The position numbers were made by a program, and so were the translations under genes. From the NCBI GenBank assembly GCA_964017065.1, contig OZ024790.1, positions 11,729,498 through 11,793,497 of the forward strand: a DNA stretch of 64,000 nt, given 5' to 3'. Below are positions 34,144 to 45,292 of the stretch, one piece after another. The notes beneath the pieces are model-generated. The model had not been told where the DNA came from. It worked only from the letters and a program-made list of their open reading frames with translations, and did no database searches. The stretch is from Haliclona indistincta. Lineage: Eukaryota > Porifera > Demospongiae > Haplosclerida > Chalinidae. The stretch's first letter is position 1; the number at the start of each line of letters is the position of its first letter.

Positions 34144-35851
34144 TTAGTTATTGGTGATGTCTCCTAGAGGGGTAGCACTCTCTTCGACGCCCTCGGCAGT
34201 GTCTATTGTCTGACCGTAGTCTTCTTGAGACACCCTAAGGTGTTTTAGTATAGCCTGTGCAGTTGGCTCTAGTTCAGAGAACTTCCTCTTCCTAAACTTG
34301 GTGGAAGTTTTAGAAAGGACTGGACCTTTTGCTGTCAACCTCTCATGACGCTCTGCATGCATCGTGCCAAGACCCAGGTGACTCACGCTAGTCAGGAACT
34401 TCTTCGCCTCAGAAGCAGGATACTTCGTTTTTCCCGGAGTAGCGTCATCTCTAGAAGTGCTGCAAGGTGGCATAAGACGAAGTTGCGAGACGATGGATGG
34501 TGTTAGCGACTGGTGTTGGGATTGCAGCAGTTTTCTTAGCCATACGGCATTGCAGTCTAGAAAGTGACGCTGTTCGTCTGGGAGATGTGAAAGTTCAGGA
34601 ATGCAGGTCGGATGTTTTTCCTCGGGAGGCATCAGAGTGAACTTTTGCTCTATGAAATGGTTGATGAGCTCCACAGCTCGCTTCACTGTGTTTTCTTCGA
34701 TGGTTTTTGACCATGTATCACTAGATTGCTGCACCGTCTCCTGCTGAACTGCCTGCTCTAGGCAGTGCATCGAGAGAGCAATTCTGGCAAGCTGGCCTTT
34801 GGACTTGCTGAGGATTCCACGGCGGTTTTCGTCGTCAGGAACACGTTGTCGCCTGGCGACAATTTCGTCGTGAAATTCGGTAAAAACAGCCATCCCATCC
34901 TCGCTCAGTTTGTACTCATGGCTGGTCTCGCGTCGATGAACTGTATTGATTCGCTCAAGCAGACGCTGAAAGGTGATGGTGTCAGGAGGAATAGCTGAAA
35001 GCTGCTCATAGAAAGGATCGATCTCCTCGGGACAGTCCAGCAGTTGGCGGTCGTTAAAACCGTCCACGTCGGACTTCTGTAGTTGCTCCAGTAATAGGCC
35101 TGGCTGAATAAATCCAGACATATTGAAAGCCGTGAGAGGGATCCTTGCAGAAACACTTCTAAAAGATCTAGACCAGCTGCCTCCATTGTACAACTTCAGC
35201 AATGTAGACCGATCCTGCCTAGAACCGGCATGCTTATATATGTCTAATTGTTCATACATAGTGGACATCTCGTCATAGAGCCCCAGTGCAGAGCCGTTGT
35301 TGTTTGCCATGACGCTATGCAACTGTTCGAACGAAAACTGGTCGACCAGGAGCTGTGGAGGGAGGGCGGCATGAGTGGTCTGTGCTTGTGCTCGTTGTTG
35401 TGCTGCATGGTGAAAAATTATCTGGTTAAAACAAACTCGCTATCAATGCCATGCATGTATGTAGGCAGTATAGTGTACCTTCTACTGGAGAATCATCTTC
35501 TTGCCATCTCTTACACATGTCCGCTTCTATGGCTTCAACCGCCGACAAGAGCGGTTTCAGAGCTGCCGACTTTTTTTCGCCTTTTCGGGCCACGACCACT
35601 GTCCAGAGTATAGCCGGTTCCGCCCAGGTGTCGTTTATTTGAACTCGACTGTTTGCTCCCATAAAAGAAGCGCATGTGGTCAACAGTGGCAAAAACAAAT
35701 ACTCCGGAGGACAGCCAACTGCACTACCGTAGTTGACCAGCAACTCCTTCGTGGCGGGAGTAGTGCACTTTGACAAGTCCATTGCCCTGGCCTTGGCTGC
35801 CTCAAAGCGTCTTCTAAAAGAAGAGAACTGCAACATATTACTAGCTGCCAT
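34144..35851 (-). CDS. DUF3987-type protein of the transposon (543 aa)
   Basis: Exon 1 is 35479-35851 (first ATG) and exon 2 is 34144-35402, joined across a 76-base intron (GTACAC...CATGCAG) in frame to 543 codons plus stop. Seen features: W76-AEP followed by ILWTVVVARKGEKKSAAL, a place where DUF3987 proteins carry a P-loop-like GxxKS; YDEMSTMY (about 167-174); YNGGSWSRSF; and GFIQPGLL...DGFNDRQLL (about 222-245). These follow the order of blocks in the DUF3987 family, P-loop-like proteins best known from phage and mobile elements near primases. The role here is unknown; replication, target choice or transposase support are possible. Divergent from the transposase, with which it shares the upstream region. 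Confidence 0.72.
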
Positions 35852-36917
35852 AGCTAGTTGGAGAGACACTGGGAAGACTGGTGCAAAACTAAAAATGAGG
35901 GCGAGTACGAGTGTGCGTCTTACCCAATACGCGTGCGTTACTAGGGAAGTATTGAACGTACGTTACTGCACTGGCGGCATGCACGCGGGCAACTTGAGCT
36001 GGTCTTATTATTAGTTATTGATTGCCCGGCTATAAAAGTTATCTTTACTATCATCATTAACTACTGTATGCAGACTATTATCACCGCAACAGACTTAAAG
36101 TAGAATACATTTCTGCTCGACTGAGAATTGCGTTTATGACCAAGCAACCGAATTTGACTAACACGATAAGCGCGCGCGAAATACTACACCCAAAATAACT
36201 TAGTGCGCATGCTCAATGACCTATCGTAGCGACGACGCGTGTAAGCCTAGCCTACGCGTAGTTACGTTCGTGACACCTAGCATGCAGTTGTGAAGCAGAA
36301 CGAAGTCTCCAGCACAATAGAGTCACACCAGCGAAGTTATCTGTATTCTTATTACGGAGGAAGTACAGTTTCTCTAGTAGTGTAAGCACTTTAATAGTTC
36401 AGTAATGGGCTTTACTGTGACGTGTATATCATTATAGCTCTGTGACTCAGCCTGCTGACTGTCAGACATCAAATTCTGTCACCATTCAATTCCATACTAC
36501 GTTTTAGACTCCACTCAAAAGATTTTCAGCATCGCGTAAGTTTTCAATAATAATCATACAAGCAACCAAAGTGACTTAATTTTCTTCATTAACACAGTCA
36601 CTGCAGCTGTGTGAGTGGGCCGACTCGCCGGTGCACTCCGACAGTGTAGGAACCGGCAACTTACTCGCGAACTTCGCAACTCTAGCTCTCTACTCAATAA
36701 TTATCACTGTCGCAGCCTGGGTTCCAATACCACCGACATACTAGTACTGATTTTAGTAAATACGCTCTCTGTGTCAAGCCAGTGACGGTAAGTTTTGCCT
36801 AAGACCTCGATGAAATTTAGTTTAGAATGTGTTTTTGTACTCCATTTACAGCTGAACGCGGCTATCTATCAGTGAACAAAAAGTCAGCGGTGTCCTACGC
36901 GAACAGCCCGGCGAGCA
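35852..36917. promoter_or_regulatory. Divergent promoter region of the KDZ transposon
   Basis: The 1.07 kb between the two start codons has no ORF of note. It is CpG-rich near 36150-36260 (GCGCGCGAAATAC). Putative short leader introns (for example GTAAGTTTTGCC at about 36790 with TTTACAG before 36853) suggest a non-coding first exon for the transposase. Confidence 0.4.
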
Positions 36918-38836
36918 ATGGACCGTCATGAGCAGCCACCGCCTTTAAAGCGCAAGGCAGGAATAAAGATTTCTTTCAGTGAACTTCAGTCCCTTTCTTA
37001 TGCAGTGTCGCATTTTCCTTCTCAAATACCAAAAAGATGGCACTTAATTGTTGCTGAATACGTACACAAAGAAGCGAGCAGGGCTAGTACTCCTTGTGAC
37101 TCCAGAATGCTCTTTGAAATCAATGGTCCAACAGAAAGGAGATTCCAGTCTACACATTCTGACTGTCAATTTGTCTTCGACTTACTTAAAGACGACCTTC
37201 CTGAAGTGCCAAACTACGCCAATCCCTTCTACTCAAATACCGATAGTGCTGGCTTTATGTCAGTTGTCCTTCTACCATCAGTGAGCCAATGTTGTGGGCA
37301 CAATCTTTTAATAAGAAATAGACCATCACACACAAGAGTGTACACAACACATGGAACAGAAGTAGGAGCCTTGTTTTCTGGTGAATGCAGAATGTGCAAG
37401 ACGAGATACATGTACAGTTTTTACGAGAAACCGCATGGACCATCTGGTGATGCTGAACGTTTTTACCTTCCTCCACTAGAACGACAATACTTTCAGCTTT
37501 CATCAAAGACGGTTTTTTCAGTGGAGCTACTTCATGAAGTCACCTTAAATCTAGAGATCTCCTGGGCCTCGTTTGAGTCTAGGGCAAAGGTGTACAATGC
37601 TAGATTCGGACAAAGAGACGCCATCAAACTGAAAGAAATCGCTCACCACTTCAGGCTTTCAGATACCGAAAATCAGTGGCTCATGAACGACCAACGCCTG
37701 GAAGAGGCATGGTTTTTGTTTACAATTGTGAACTACTACCACCAAAGAGAACAACAGTCTGCAGTCAAGTTTGATGCCAAACACTTTTCTGTATCTGCCA
37801 ACTCATCACATAGAATAGACATCGAAGGTCTTTGTGAGAAGGTGTGTCAAGCCATCAGTGATGACAAGAACCCTTGGATAGAACATAGCTGTGATGTTAA
37901 GGGTTGCAAAGAGGGGTATGTTACTATCGACGGTCTAGAGAAGGTCAGTAGTAGCTGCACAGAAGCTGGAGCTGCACAGAAGCTGAATTTTTCAATGAGA
38001 GCACAGCAAGATCCCTGCACAGAAGGTCAATCTGTGCAGCTCCAAGAGAACGACTTAAGTTGCCTCCAGGTCTCCCTAACATAATCCAATGCTGCCACAA
38101 CACTCCAGCTCTCGGTGGAAAACATTCCAGTGCCTCTAAATTTTGTAAAGAGCACGAAATGCTACAGAACAGCAGCACCAGCACTACCATCGCTAGTTCA
38201 TCAGCTACTCATCTACTAACCAGTCAAACCTCAACAAGCTTCATGCACCAACATGTCTCAGCAACAAATTTGGGCGATCTACCCGACAATGACAATTCAA
38301 CACTGCTGACAGGCTGTAAAAAGCATGTCAACAAGTACCACAACCGCACTGCTGGTATCTTCGCTGCAGTTAGACCATGCGGCGTTGTTGTGAACTTCAT
38401 GGAGATGTACACCTGTGAGTCTCCGACACAGGCCTATGTCTTCTTGTGGTTGACATTTGGACGATCGCTGGAAGATCTACAACGTTTAAAGTACTGTGGC
38501 TATGACAGGGCTTGCGATCTTCACCCTTTCGTCCAAAGGATGAAAAGAAATGGTGGACTGGGTGCCAAAATTTTAGACGATCAAGTGCAGTTTGTGGTTG
38601 ACAAATTTCACTGTGTCAACCACACAGAACCCTGCTGCATGCCACCCAATAATCCAAAGTGCAAGTACCACCCTGATCTGCCAAAGTTCTCTGAAATCCA
38701 TGGCACCAACACCGAATGCGCCGAACAGGCTTTTAATTGGTTGGGACGGTACAAAAGTGTAACAAGATCAATGACAGAACACAAGTTTAACTTTTACATA
38801 TGGAACATGATAAACAGTCACAATAGCCGTCTATAA
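36918..38836 (+). CDS. KDZ-type transposase with CxC5/CxC6-like zinc clusters (620 aa)
   Basis: The ATG at 36918 opens 342 codons. A 56-base intron at 37944-37999 (GTCAGT...CAATGAG, weak acceptor) then restores the frame to a stop at 38836, giving 620 residues. Without splicing there is a frame change near 38060, so a damaged gene is the alternative. CC at 125-126 with C157-x2-C160 matches the CxC5 cluster, and CDVKGC-x4-VTIDG (325-339) matches CxC6; both clusters are known beside KDZ transposases. The C-terminal half has TGCKKHV (446-452), GIFAAVRPCGVVV, CESP, YDRACD (510-515), VDKFHCVNHTEPC and CAEQAF (about 582-587). This is the order of the KDZ RNase H-like catalytic region, with likely acidic residues in YDRACD and CAEQ. 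It would act in the nucleus on the element's ends. Confidence 0.8.
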
Positions 38837-39057
38837 ACTTAAAACATTTAAACTAAAATTTAATATCCATGCAGTGTTTACATGTTATGCTGTAACCAGT
38901 CTTAAAATAATAACGGACACGGCTACTATAGGCTCGTAGAGGAAGCCTAACGCCAGTTAACAGCTTCTACCGCTGCTCACAGGGATCTTGCTGTGCTCTC
39001 ATTGAAAAATTTTGAAAGCTATATAGAATTGAAAAGTGTGAAAAAGGTAGACGGCCA
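38837..39057. other. 3' flank of the transposase gene
   Basis: An AT-rich stretch follows the stop (AAACATTTAAACTAAAATTT). No canonical AATAAA is obvious. It holds a repeated copy of the AGCACAGCAAGATCCCTG block, inverted, near 38980-39010. Confidence 0.4.
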
Positions 39058-39380
39058 TAAACCTAAACACTAAACCTAAACACTAAACCTAAACACTAAA
39101 CACTAAACCTAAACACTATATAAACACCAAACCTAAACACTAAACCTAAGCACATGCACTAAACCTAAAATACTAAACGTAAACTCTAAACCAAACCTAA
39201 ACACTAAACCTAAACACTAAACCTAAACACTAAACCCTAAATCCTAAACCCTGAACCTAAACCTAAACACTAAACCTAAACCAAACCCAAAACACTAAAC
39301 CTAAACACTAAACACTAAACCTAAACACTAAACACTAAACCTAAAATACTAAACCTAAACACTAAACCTAAACTAACCTT
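39058..39380. repeat. Telomere-like repeat block 1
   Basis: Degenerate repeats of CCTAAACACTAAA with some CCCTAAA units. They resemble telomeric C-strand repeats but vary in length and lie inside a transposon. Confidence 0.85.
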
Positions 39381-39382
39381 GA

Positions 39383-39570
39383 TATAATAACTCCTAAAAA
39401 TAATCTTCCACAGTCACTATAGGGCGGGGAGGCCTGACCAATCAGATTCGAGCGTGGGAAGTTTTAGGGTCCAGAGCACTTAAGCAATGTGACCAAATTT
39501 GAGCGAAGCTCAAATTTGGTTGCATGCGCAAAGTGCCTAAAGTGCTGTTAACTGGAATATTATTATGCTC
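39383..39570. repeat. Partial palindromic MITE
   Basis: One complete arm (ATTCCACAGTCACTATAGGG type, then GGCCTGACCAATCAGATT) plus the central ACCAAATTTGAGC hairpin. The second arm is truncated. The complete version is at 40176-40389. Confidence 0.8.
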
Positions 39571-39638
39571 ACGCACGTATGCACATTAAAGCTGACTAGC
39601 ACAATTATAGCATAATAGCATGTTCACTAGCATGTTCA

Positions 39639-40155
39639 AACCTAAACACTAAACACTAAACCTAAACCTAATTACTAACCTAAACTCTAAACCTAAACCT
39701 AAACCTAAACCTAAACACTAAACACTAAACACTAAACCTAAACCTAATCCTAAACACTAAACACTAAACCTATATATAAACCTAAACTCTAAACTCTAAA
39801 CTAAACTAAACTAAACTAAACCTAAACACTAAACACTAAACCTAAACACTAAACACTAAACACTAAACCTAAACACTAAACCTAAACCCTAAACACTAAA
39901 CCTAAACCCTAAACACTAAACCTAAACACTAAACCTAAACCCTAAACAAAACACTAAACCTAAACCTAAACACTAAACCTAAACACTAAACCTAAACACT
40001 AAACCTAAACACTAAACCTAAACACTAAACCTAAACACTAAACCTAAACACTAAACCTAAACCTAAACACTAAACACTAAACCTAAACACTAAATCTAAA
40101 CCTAAACTCTAAACCTAAACACTAACCTAAACACTAAACCTATACACTACAAACC
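39639..40155. repeat. Telomere-like repeat block 2
   Basis: More than 500 bases of CCTAAACACTAAA-type repeats, as in block 1. The two blocks are separated by the partial MITE. Confidence 0.85.
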
Positions 40156-40175
40156 TTGATATAATAACTCCTAAA

Positions 40176-40389
40176 AATAATATTCCACAGTCACTATAGG
40201 GCGGGGAGGCCTGACCAATCAGATTCGAGCGTGGGAAGTTTTAGGGTCCAGGCACTTTGCGCATGCAACCAAATTTGAGCTTCGCTCAAATTTGGTCACA
40301 TTGCTTAAGTGCTCTGGACCCTAAAACTTCCCACGCTCGAATCTGATTGGTCAGGCCTCCCCGCCCTATAGTGACTGTGGAATATTATT
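40176..40389. repeat. Palindromic MITE, 214 bases
   Basis: Arms of about 100 bases starting AATAATATTCCACAGTCACT are perfectly inverted around GAGCTTCGCTC. The whole element can form one hairpin. Confidence 0.93.
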
Positions 40390-40429
40390 ATGCTCACGCG
40401 CGCATGCACATTAAAGCTAACTAGCAAAA

Positions 40430-40725
40430 TTATAGCATAATAGCATGCTCACTACTTATGCATGCACACTAGTATTTTTAATAATAGCAAACTAGCAAAA
40501 ATAGCATAATAGCATGCTAACTACTTATGCATGCACAGTATTTTTAATAATAGCAAACTAGCAAAAATAGCATAATAGCATACTAACTACTTATGCATGC
40601 ACAGTATTTTTAATAATAGCAAACTAGCAAAAATAGCATAATAGCGTGCTAACTACTTATGCATGCACAGTATTTTTAATAATAGCAAACTAGCAAAAAT
40701 AGCATAATAGCATGCTCATGCACTC
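40430..40725. repeat. 66-base subterminal tandem repeat (right)
   Basis: About 4.5 copies of a 66-base unit with AATAATAGCAAACTAGC and ACTTATGCATGCACAG. The AATAATAGCAAACTAGC core is the inverse of the core in the left 59-base array. Confidence 0.9.
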
Positions 40726-40909
40726 ACATTATAATAGCAAAGTATTAAAAATAGCAAAATAGTACCAATAATAGCAGTACAAAATTAGCACTGATGAATG
40801 TAGTAATCAAATGATAACTCTAATCCTAGCAAAGTCTTAAATTAGCACTGCTAGATACAATGCTATTTTTGCTAGCTTCAGTGAGAATAGCCAATACCGC
40901 ACCCTCATG

Positions 40910-40917
40910 GCACCTTA
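40910..40917. repeat. Right target duplication of the KDZ element (GCACCTTA)
   Basis: Matches 32734-32741. The following GTACAAATTGC continues the H sequence as in H1. Confidence 0.9.
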
Positions 40918-41217
40918 GTACAAATTGCTTGGAACGCGAGTGCTGCTGCCATGCACTAGCAATGTTGTTCACAGCAGACAACGTGCCAATCTTCACTGTT
41001 ACACTGGATTTGTCTGTTCAGGCTTGTAAGAATGCTAGATTAAGCTTAGCTAATGTTGCATGGTACGTGTTGCTGCTGCATGCATGTAGTCATGCAGAGT
41101 CGATCGCCAGTGCACTACCGTCGTACGGCCCCGGTCTCGGCTGAAATAGTTCAAGAGGCTCTTTACACTGTACTAGCATAAGTGCCAACTAAGTCATTAA
41201 TAAAAAAGAAAAGAAAC

Positions 41218-41487
41218 AAGTAATAAAAACATTTTAACCAAAATGCAAGAGATTTAGGGTTGGTACATTTGTCGAAAAAGAAAGGAAACAAGATTTTGAG
41301 GATTGTAACAATAGCAGTGTAATGCTACCTCCCTAAATTAACTGCTTTCAATAGTTGTGGTTAATTTAATAGGGAGGTAGCATTACACTGCTATTGTTAC
41401 AATCCTCAAAATCTTGTTTCCTTTCTTTTTCGACAAATGTACCAACCCTAAATCTCTTGCATTTTGGTTAAAATGTTTTTATTACTT
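41218..41487. repeat. Terminal foldback of H2
   Basis: 270 bases, with arms of about 115 bases beginning AAGTAATAAAAACATTTTAAC. It lacks the inner block with GTAAGTAAACAAG that lengthens the H1 foldback. Confidence 0.9.
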
Positions 41488-41488
41488 G

Positions 41489-44147
41489 TCTAGTATGGCT
41501 TCTAGTAGAACAGAAATACAACTATGGTATCTAGTATGGCTTCTAGCAGAACAGAAATTCAACTATGGTATCTAGTATGGCTTCTAGTAGATCAGTTGAC
41601 AGAAATACAACTATGGTATCTAGTATGGCTTTTAGTAGATCAGTTGACAGAAATACAACTATGGTATCTAGTATGGCTTCTAGTAGAACAGTTGACAGAA
41701 ATACAACTATGGTATCTAGTATGGCTTCTAGTAGAACAGAAATACAACTATGGTATCTAGTATGGCTTCTAGCAGAACAGAAATTCAACTATGGTATCTA
41801 GTATGGCTTCTAGTAGATCAGTTGACAGAAATACAACTATGGTATCTAGTATGGCTTTTAGTAGATCAGTTGACAGAAATACAACTATGGTATCTAGTAT
41901 GGCTTCTAGTAGAACAGTTGACAGAAATACAACTATGGTATCTAGTATGGCTTCTAGTAGAACAGAAATACAACTATGGTATCTAGTATGGCTTCTAGCA
42001 GAACAGAAATTCAACTATGGTATCTAGTATGGCTTCTAGTAGAACAGTTGACAGAAATACAACTATGGTATCTAGTATGGCTTCTAGTAGAACAGTTGAC
42101 AGAAATACAACTATGGTATCTAGTATGGCTTCTAGTAGATCAGTTGACAGAAATACAACTATGGTATCTAGTATGGCTTCTAGCAGATCAGTTGACAGAA
42201 ATACAACTATGGTATCTAGTATGGCTTCTAGCAGATCAGTTGACAGAAATACAACTATGGTATCTAGTATGGCTTCTAGCAGATCAGTTGACAGAAATAC
42301 AACTATGGTATCTAGTATGGCTTCTAGTAGAACAGTTGACAGAAATACAACTATGGTATCTAGTATGGCTTCTAGTAGAACAGTTGACAGAAATACAACT
42401 ATGGTATCTAGTAGTAGATCAGTTTACAGAAATACAACTATGGTATCTAGTATGGCTTCTAGTAGAACAGTTGACAGAAATACAACTATGGTATCTAGTA
42501 TGGCTTCTAGTAGATCAGTTGACAGAAATACAACTATGGTATCTAGTATGGCTTCTAGCAGAACAGAAATTCAACTATGGTATCTAGTATGGCTTCTAGT
42601 AGATCAGTTGACAGAAATACAACTATGGTATCTAGTATGGCTTCTAGCAGAACAGAAATACAACTATGGTATCTAGTATGGCTTCTAGTAGATCAGTTGA
42701 CAGAAATACAACTATGGTATCTAGTATGGCTTCTAGTAGAACAGTTGACAGAAATACAACTATGGTATCTAGTATGGCTTCTAGTAGAACAGTTGACAGA
42801 AATACATGGTATCTAGTATGGCTTCTAGTAGAACAGTTGACAGAAATACAACTATGGTATCTAGTATGGCTTCTAGTAGAACAGTTGACAGAAATACAAC
42901 TATGGTATCTAGTATGGCTTCTAGTAGATCAGTTGACAGAAATACATGGTATCTAGTATGGCTTCTAGCAGAACAGTTGACAGAAATACAACTATGGTAT
43001 CTAGTATGGCTTCTAGTAGAACAGTTGACAGAAATACATGGTATCTAGTATGGCTTCTAGTAGAACAGTTGACAGAAATACAACTATGGTATCTAGTATG
43101 GCTTCTAGTAGAACAGTTGACAGAAATACAACTATGGTATCTAGTATGGCTTCTAGTAGATCAGTTGACAGAAATACATGGTATCTAGTATGGCTTCTAG
43201 CAGAACAGTTGACAGAAATACAACTATGGTATCTAGTATGGCTTCTAGTAGAACAGTTGACAGAAATACATGGTATCTAGTATGGCTTCTAGTAGAACAG
43301 TTGACAGAAATACATGGTATCTAGTATGGCTTCTAGTAGATCAGTTGACAGAAATACAACTATGGTATCTAGTATGGCTTCTAGTAGAACAGAAATACAA
43401 CTGTGGTATCTAGTATGGCTTCTAGCAGAACAGTTGACAGAAATACATGGTATCTAGTATGGCTTCTAGTAGATCAGTTGACAGAAATACAACTATGGTA
43501 TCTAGTATGGCTTCTTGTAGAACAGTTGACAGAAATACATGGTATCTAGTATGGCTTCTAGTAGATCAGTTGACAGAAATACAACTATGGTATCTAGTAT
43601 GGCTTCTTGTAGAACAGAAATACAACTATGGTATCTAGTATGGCTTCTAGTAGATCAGTTGACAGAAATACATGGTATCTAGTATGGCTTCTAGCAGAAC
43701 AGTTGACAGAAATACAACTATGGTATCTAGTATGGCTTCTAGTAGAACAGTTGACAGAAATACATGGTATCTAGTATGGCTTCTAGTAGAACAGTTGACA
43801 GAAATACATGGTATCTAGTATGGCTTCTAGTAGATCAGTTGACAGAAATACAACTATGGTATCTAGTATGGCTTCTAGTAGAACAGAAATACAACTGTGG
43901 TATCTAGTATGGCTTCTAGCAGAACAGTTGACAGAAATACATGGTATCTAGTATGGCTTCTAGTAGATCAGTTGACAGAAATACAACTATGGTATCTAGT
44001 ATGGCTTCTAGTAGAACAGTTGACAGAAATACATGGTATCTAGTATGGCTTCTAGTAGATCAGTTGACAGAAATACAACTATGGTATCTAGTATGGCTTC
44101 TTGTAGAACAGAAATACAACTATGGTATCTAGTATGGCTTCTAGTAG
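41489..44147. repeat. 48-base minisatellite, right part
   Basis: Continues the array at 30826 in the same orientation. It includes 48-, 41- and 44-base units; the 44-base form (AATACATGG, missing ACTA) occurs only after about 42800. A block of 226 bases is repeated exactly at 41524 and 41750, showing recent multi-unit duplication. Several long open frames are artefacts of the period. Confidence 0.97.
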
Positions 44148-44230
44148 CCTCGTCCCCAGTCCCTCAAAAGAGGGCCTGGTATACACTGACTGTGCATGCT
44201 CCAGATTTCCCAGATTTTCTGGGGAAATAG
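44148..44230. mobile_element. Fragment of the TAGCCTCG MITE family
   Basis: Begins TAGCCTCGTCCCCAGTCCC, then GGCCTGGTATACACTGACTG and GCATGCTCCAGA, as at the left end of the element at 363. The matching right end is not found. It ends the minisatellite array. Confidence 0.6.
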
Positions 44231-44681
44231 GAAAGCTTCGGTACACGTTCGTACTACGTATGATGTAGTAAATAATACAGCTCACTGTCAGTGAATAGCT
44301 GCTGGTTAGCTACGCTCGAGATTACAGAGATGTCGTTTGAGGGTGTTCTATCTTTTGCTCTATCTCTATTCCTATCTGGTCTATTGCAAAGATTAAGATG
44401 TATTTCTATTAAGATGTGTTACAAGCATTTAGATGTATTGTCTGTTGCAAAGTTTGTCACAATGTACATGATTATTTGCAGAAATTTTATGGCAGACTAT
44501 AGTAATCCTATCTGAAAGAATTTTGTAGATTTGTAGAATAGTTCCTAACTTCCTATCTTCCTATCACTTACTGCAACACAATCACCCATTGGTGAATGTT
44601 GGTAAATTATTATAACTCACATAAACCATATACACATTATCAACATAGCAAGGTCAAACACACAATGCTTATAGTCTGTTT
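44231..44681 (+). pseudogene. Relic of ABCD3-like 3' region next to R7
   Basis: From about 44385 the sequence aligns with ABCD3-like intron 14 and post-exon-15 DNA of copy A (for example GTCTGTTGCAA, TTATTTGC-GAAATTTT, ATTATAACTCACATAAACCAT). Exon 15 itself is missing. It shows that R7 once lay beside another ABCD3 copy. Confidence 0.5.
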
Positions 44682-45120
44682 TCATTGTTTGTTAGTATCA
44701 GTGTGTATGATCTTCTTTTTTCCATGAGCCCAGACCAGTATACAGTAGTTGTCAGCTCTGGTGGTACAGGGCTGGTATACTGTAGTCAGTATGGTCCAGT
44801 GGTCAGTAGCAGCAGGCAGTGTAGTAGCCACTACTAGCTGACTGGTCCTCAGTGCTGCTTCACTACACTGAGACACAACACACACAGTATATCACACTGT
44901 GAGCTAGCCATGCAGCTGTAGCCACTGGTGGGTGGGTGAGGCTTACTAGTGCAGTGGAGAAGCTTTCAGTTGAGAGAGTGTGTCCAGTGACTAGCTGACT
45001 GGTCTCTACACTATACTGCTCAGCTTGTACTGGTTTACTGTACTCCATTACTGAATGAGAGTGCTAATTTGAAGTAGAGATGAGTATTGAGAAGATAGAG
45101 AACTAGTATTGAGAACTCAC
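44682..45120 (-). CDS. R-family small protein, member R7 (95 aa long form)
   Basis: Coding exons are 44947-45048 and 44682-44867 with a 79-base phase-0 intron. A leader intron at about 45051-45120 has a good acceptor (CAG before TAATGG) and donor GTGAGT. The conserved block reads ILVWAHGKKK, an E to K change relative to most members. The leader exon CTATATCAG is conserved with R2 and R10. TATA box at 45279-45292. Confidence 0.6.
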
Positions 45121-45278
45121 CTGATATAGCTTAATTGTTAGTACCACTGCAATAGTAGAGTATGATAGTTATAAGCAGACAGTGATCACTATAGTCAGGT
45201 TTTACTGTACTGTTCTGTCCCTAGCTAGCTGGCTGTTATAAGCAGGATGTCACTACTGACAGTAGTTTTCATGTCAAC

Positions 45279-45292
45279 TGTTTTTATACTCT
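45279..45292 (-). promoter_or_regulatory. TATA box of R7
   Basis: AGAGTATAAAAACAG on the minus strand, about 160 bases upstream of the leader donor, further than in other members. Confidence 0.45.

Larger units (their letters stand above)
32742..40909. mobile_element. KDZ-type DNA transposon with divergent transposase and DUF3987 genes
   Basis: The ends share GGTGCGGTATTGGCTAT in inverted orientation (left from 32742, right to 40909). They are bounded by an 8-base duplication GCACCTTA (9 bases if the following G is counted). KDZ-superfamily Zisupton elements are reported to make 8-base duplications, which fits. Inside are subterminal tandem repeats on both sides that share an inverted core, a minus-strand DUF3987-type gene, a 1.07-kb divergent promoter region, the transposase gene, two telomere-like repeat blocks and palindromic MITEs. 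Both genes look intact when spliced, so the copy may be recent or active. Confidence 0.85.
32057..41488. mobile_element. Helitron-like element H2, split by a KDZ transposon
   Basis: It has the same left end as H1 (TTATGCCAC-GTGGCATATTT) and a related foldback at the right (41218-41487). It is inserted in the 48-base array between GGTA and TCTAGTATGG with no target duplication; the array reads through correctly when H2 is removed. The 8.17-kb KDZ element at 32742-40909 interrupts it, so H2 itself is about 1.26 kb, similar to H1 (1.24 kb). Confidence 0.72.

Noticed and set aside
39058..40155. A chromosome end or telomere
   Set aside because: The units are irregular and the DNA continues on both sides as one transposon with a target duplication.
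30826..44147. Long open frames made of 16-residue repeats in the 48-base array (both strands)
   Set aside because: The period is divisible by three, so several frames are open by chance. Units of 41 and 44 bases shift the frame repeatedly, and no start or splice context is conserved.
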